A stretch of DNA of 9,243 nt from Chitinophagales bacterium (GTDB taxonomy: Bacteria > Bacteroidota > Bacteroidia > Chitinophagales > UBA2359), in contig JAHDDA010000086.1 in NCBI GenBank assembly GCA_020629595.1, forward strand, positions 1-9,243, in the 5' to 3' direction. Below the pieces are notes generated by a model. It had not been told where the DNA came from. It did no database searches and saw only the letters and a list, made by a program, of their open reading frames with translations. This document shows positions 6,355 to 9,243 of the stretch, in pieces; position 1 is the stretch's first letter; the number at the start of each line of letters is the position of its first letter. The position numbers and the translations under genes are program-made.

Positions 6355-7640
6355 TCTTTAAAAGCTAAATCTTTATTACTAAACTCCATTTTATTAAGAA
6401 TAGTTTTTAAAGAATCAGCATAAGGGAAAAAAGTTTCATGATAGGCTTCTTTTAGTTTTTTGTTAGAGGGCAATTTTTGTTTGTATGGGTCAACTTGTTT
6501 TCCATTTTTCCAAAAACGATAGCAAACATGAGGACCTGTTGCTAAACCTGTTGAACCCACATAGCCAATTACTTGTCCTTGTTTTACCCTTGTTCCTTTT
6601 TTAACATCACTTTTAAACTTAGACATGTGTAAATATTGAGTTGAATACGTTTCGTTATGTTTAATCTTAACATAATTACCGTTGCCTCTTGTATAGCCTC
6701 TTTTTGTAACTACCCCATTAGCAGTTGCCAATATAGGCGTACCTTTCGGAGCAGCATAATCTGTTCCTAAATGGGCTCTTGTATAACCCAAAACTGGGTG
6801 TTTTCTATTCATTTGATAACGTGAAGAAATTCGATAAAACTTTAGTGGAGCTTTCAAAAAAGCTCCTTCCAAACTTTCTGCTTTTTCATCGTAAAAAGCC
6901 CCAAATTCTCCATCATCTTCTAGATAAAAAGCATAGTAGTTTTGTCCATGATGATTAAATACAACAGCTACTACATCAGAAATTCCAATATACTGCCCAT
7001 TATCATATTTATTTTTGTGAAGAACTTTGAATGAATCTCCTTCTTTAATTTTGAAAAAATCTACAGACCAAGCATAAATATCGGCTAACTCTTGCACCAA
7101 TTTAGGCGACAAGTTATTTTGTAAAACAGTTTCATACAATGAATTTTTTATAATTCCTGCCGATTCTGTCCATACCTTTTCTATATCTTTTTCTTTTATT
7201 TCTACATTTAAGGTGTCATTTCCTATGTAAAACTTTGCATAATTTTCTGGGTCTATTTCATAGAAAAAGTACTCTGCTTTATTGGTTTCTTTATTACATA
7301 AAACAGAATAAGGACGACCAACTTTCATATTTCTAAAGTCAAACTTTCCTTTAGCTGCTTCCACCAAATTGTGTACTTCTAATGAGCTTAAATTGCACGA
7401 TTGTAAAATTTCAGCAGGAAATTCCCCCTTTTGTACTTTATCGCCATGTAATGTATAACCATCTGTTTTTACACCAAATATTTCTTTTGGTATAGTTGCA
7501 AAACTGACCGCTTTCTTTTGTAAATCAACATCTGGTATAGGAATAACCGAAGAGGTTGAAAATTTTGAAGGTTTGTTATAATTACAGGATGTTAAAAATA
7601 TTATTAATGTTAAAAAAAATAACTTATATATAAATTTCAT
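6351..7640 (-). CDS. Lipoprotein M23-family peptidoglycan endopeptidase, MepM-like
   Basis: Envelope peptidase (429 aa) predicted to cut peptide cross-links in peptidoglycan. Seen: a lipoprotein signal with lipobox FLTSC (Cys19); an N-terminal region (about 50-270) in two parts resembling the OapA/Csd3-type domains that precede M23 in MepM and ShyA; SSRYQMNRKHPVLGYTRAH leading into the M23 core at about 285-390. In the core are H290LGTD294, two zinc ligands of the LytM fold, H338 in QYLHMS, and GPHVCYRFWKNG at 369-380. The canonical HxH here is H371-V-C373: the position of the third zinc ligand is Cys. A C-terminal tail of about 40 residues follows. The start overlaps the PhoX-like stop as TAATG, and the stop overlaps the next gene. 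Either an active enzyme with a Cys ligand or an inactive scaffold is possible. Family call is firm, activity less so. Confidence 0.88.
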   Translation of the reverse strand: MKFIYKLFFLTLIIFLTSCNYNKPSKFSTSSVIPIPDVDLQKKAVSFATIPKEIFGVKTDGYTLHGDKVQKGEFPAEILQSCNLSSLEVHNLVEAAKGKFDFRNMKVGRPYSVLCNKETNKAEYFFYEIDPENYAKFYIGNDTLNVEIKEKDIEKVWTESAGIIKNSLYETVLQNNLSPKLVQELADIYAWSVDFFKIKEGDSFKVLHKNKYDNGQYIGISDVVAVVFNHHGQNYYAFYLEDDGEFGAFYDEKAESLEGAFLKAPLKFYRISSRYQMNRKHPVLGYTRAHLGTDYAAPKGTPILATANGVVTKRGYTRGNGNYVKIKHNETYSTQYLHMSKFKSDVKKGTRVKQGQVIGYVGSTGLATGPHVCYRFWKNGKQVDPYKQKLPSNKKLKEAYHETFFPYADSLKTILNKMEFSNKDLAFKE

Positions 7641-9223
7641 TAGCTTAAACTTTGTATGTTTTCAAGGCTTGCACCCGATATACATACAACGGCAGATTTT
7701 GGTATTGTATTACCTCCGTCTGGCCAATTACTTGATAATTCTTCAAGACTTTTTGATGTTTCTCCCGGATGCTGAACCGACAAAAATAAGGTTTTTCCAT
7801 CATCTGAAAAAAATGGTCCTGTAAATTCTGCATCTTTTGGTGCTGAAGCTACTTGAATTACTGTTCCAGCCTGCTTTCCTGTTCGAGGAATTACATACAA
7901 TCCATTATTTTTAAACTGTATATAAGGCTCTTTTCCAATGGCACTTCCAGAAATATCTGAAGTAAACCACAAATTACCAACTTTATCGAAAGCCATATTA
8001 TCTGGACAAGAAAAACCCGTTTTCTCTCCACCTGCTATTAGTGTTTCCGATTTAAAATTTAAGTTATCGTGTTGGTTGTTTTCTTCTACAATTTTAAGAA
8101 TTGAACCATGGTAATTGCCTTTTGGCTTATTGTTAGTTAATGAAATTAAGACACTTCCATTTAGTGGATCAATTTCTATATCTTCAGGTCTATCAAGTGG
8201 CGTTCCACCAACCAATTTTGAGGCTTCACGTAAACGAATTAAAACTTCAGTTTGATTTTTAAACTTTGCTTGTAATTCTGAACGGGTATCAAAGTCTAAA
8301 GATTCCCAACGTTGTTTTTCAATGTTGGCAACGTACAATGTCCCTTCTTTTAATGAGTTCGGTTTAGAAGATACAAATTTGTACAAACACTCATCTCTTG
8401 AATCATCACCTGTGTAAACTACTACCCTACCATCTTTAAGTTGAACAACAGTGGCACATTCGTGGGCACACCTTCCTAAAGCTACGTGTTTTTGGGATTT
8501 ACCTGTTTCTGGATTTACTTCTACAACCCAACCGTAATGTTCAGGTAAATTATCATAAAAATTTTCCCAACCATAACCGCCAGATTCTACTTCTCCTGTT
8601 TCGTAATTACGTTCTCCGTAATAAGCCTCTGTGTTTTCTTCGCAGGTTAAAATTGTTCCCCAGGGTGTTATTCCACCTGAACAGTTCCCCATTGTTCCCA
8701 TTGCTTCTGTTTTGCCAGCAATTGGTTCATCCCAGTTAAATGGAATCATAGTATGTCCATTTACTCTACGATTGTTTTTATGATTATGTATTACCTTCCA
8801 AGTTCCATTTTCTTTTTTAATGCGTAATAAAGAGCCACCAACATTATACATTTCTTGCTCTACTTGTTTTTGATTTCTTTCCATTCCTTGCACAAAACCA
8901 GAAACAAAACGGCGAGAGACATATTCATGGTTTACCCATAAAATTCCTTCATTTTTATTGTCTTTTGAAGGAATAAAGGCGGTATAATCATTATTGAAAC
9001 CAAAGTAATCATTTTCTGAAATTGAATCACCCCATTTAATCAACACTTCGGCATTAAAGCCATCTGCTAATTTTAAATTATCTTCTTCTGAGGGTAAAAT
9101 TCCTTTAATAGTAAAGTCTTTTAGAGCCGAAACTTTAGTTTCTCTATTACAAGACCACAATCCAGGAGCAAAAGTTAAGGTTAATCCAACACCTAAAAAT
9201 TCTAATATATTTCTACGTTTCAT
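7640..9223 (-). CDS. PhoX/DUF839-family putative phosphatase, Tat-type lipoprotein
   Basis: Exported protein (527 aa) of the PhoX-like DUF839 family, beta-propeller metalloenzymes whose studied members are Ca/Fe-dependent alkaline phosphatases. Seen: MKRRNILEFLG, a plausible twin-arginine motif, then a hydrophobic stretch and LWSC with Cys25 as the likely lipid site. Family signatures are WVNHEY (96-101), MGNCSGGITPWGTILTCEEN (178-197) with Cys181 at the place of the PhoX iron-ligand Cys, GRCAHE (250-255), YTGDDSRDECLYKF (270-283), RPEDIEIDP (345-353), and SVQHPGE (482-488). Tat export fits cytoplasmic loading of the iron cofactor. It is shorter than classical PhoX and carries further Cys residues (194, 252, 256, 279, 406, 514). 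First gene of the coupled operon; only 20 bases of upstream sequence are visible, without a recognisable Pho box. Phosphatase activity is inferred, since many DUF839 proteins are untested. Confidence 0.84.
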   Translation of the reverse strand: MKRRNILEFLGVGLTLTFAPGLWSCNRETKVSALKDFTIKGILPSEEDNLKLADGFNAEVLIKWGDSISENDYFGFNNDYTAFIPSKDNKNEGILWVNHEYVSRRFVSGFVQGMERNQKQVEQEMYNVGGSLLRIKKENGTWKVIHNHKNNRRVNGHTMIPFNWDEPIAGKTEAMGTMGNCSGGITPWGTILTCEENTEAYYGERNYETGEVESGGYGWENFYDNLPEHYGWVVEVNPETGKSQKHVALGRCAHECATVVQLKDGRVVVYTGDDSRDECLYKFVSSKPNSLKEGTLYVANIEKQRWESLDFDTRSELQAKFKNQTEVLIRLREASKLVGGTPLDRPEDIEIDPLNGSVLISLTNNKPKGNYHGSILKIVEENNQHDNLNFKSETLIAGGEKTGFSCPDNMAFDKVGNLWFTSDISGSAIGKEPYIQFKNNGLYVIPRTGKQAGTVIQVASAPKDAEFTGPFFSDDGKTLFLSVQHPGETSKSLEELSSNWPDGGNTIPKSAVVCISGASLENIQSLS

Positions 9224-9243
9224 TTTAAATTCAAATTTTCTAT

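Noticed and set aside
7645..7833. Minus-strand 62-residue open frame overlapping the end of the PhoX-like gene
   Set aside because: Another frame of a well-supported coding region; the protein resembles nothing and no ribosome site was seen.

Overview
The window is a low-GC stretch, about one third G+C by eye, carrying seven complete genes, all on the minus strand, so transcription runs from high to low coordinates. Several features point to the phylum Bacteroidota, most likely a marine-type Flavobacteriaceae. These are SusE/F- and SusA-type starch genes, lipoproteins with an acidic tract after the lipid-bearing Cys, a candidate -7 element of the TAnnTTTG type, and A-rich leaders in place of strong Shine-Dalgarno sites. 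The genus cannot be fixed from sequence alone.

Upstream block (9223 to 4645). A PhoX/DUF839-type putative phosphatase with a twin-arginine lipoprotein signal is joined by a TAATG stop-start to a lipoprotein M23 peptidoglycan peptidase. That gene is joined by an ATGA overlap to a histidine-phosphatase-superfamily enzyme. After a 30-base gap comes a chorismate-binding enzyme, best called isochorismate synthase, the entry enzyme of menaquinone synthesis. The first three genes are almost certainly one translationally coupled operon, and the fourth probably shares its transcript. No single pathway is evident for the four products.

Downstream block (4584 to 39). This is a piece of a starch/maltodextrin utilisation locus: a SusA-like periplasmic GH13 neopullulanase, a lipoprotein alpha/beta-hydrolase esterase of the EstD/Fes type, and a surface SusE/SusF-like starch-binding lipoprotein with three repeated binding modules. 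SusE/F would hold starch fragments at the cell surface and SusA would cut imported oligosaccharides in the periplasm. The esterase may deal with acylated substrates, but that is inference. No SusC/SusD pair, SusG amylase or regulator lies in the window. The SusE/F gene has its own candidate promoter and is clearly less AT-rich than its neighbours.

Nothing here is clearly a new multi-gene system. The points most worth a second look are: (1) the GH13 N-terminus, where about 40 extra residues are encoded by DNA holding a GC-rich hairpin and an A8 run and look like an inserted repeat that now supplies the start codon; (2) the HxH motif of the M23 peptidase, which reads His-Val-Cys; (3) a perfect 9-bp palindrome in the gap between the GH13 and esterase genes; and (4) a dyad just upstream of the SusE/F promoter. 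No tRNA, rRNA, CRISPR array, transposase or phage gene was seen.
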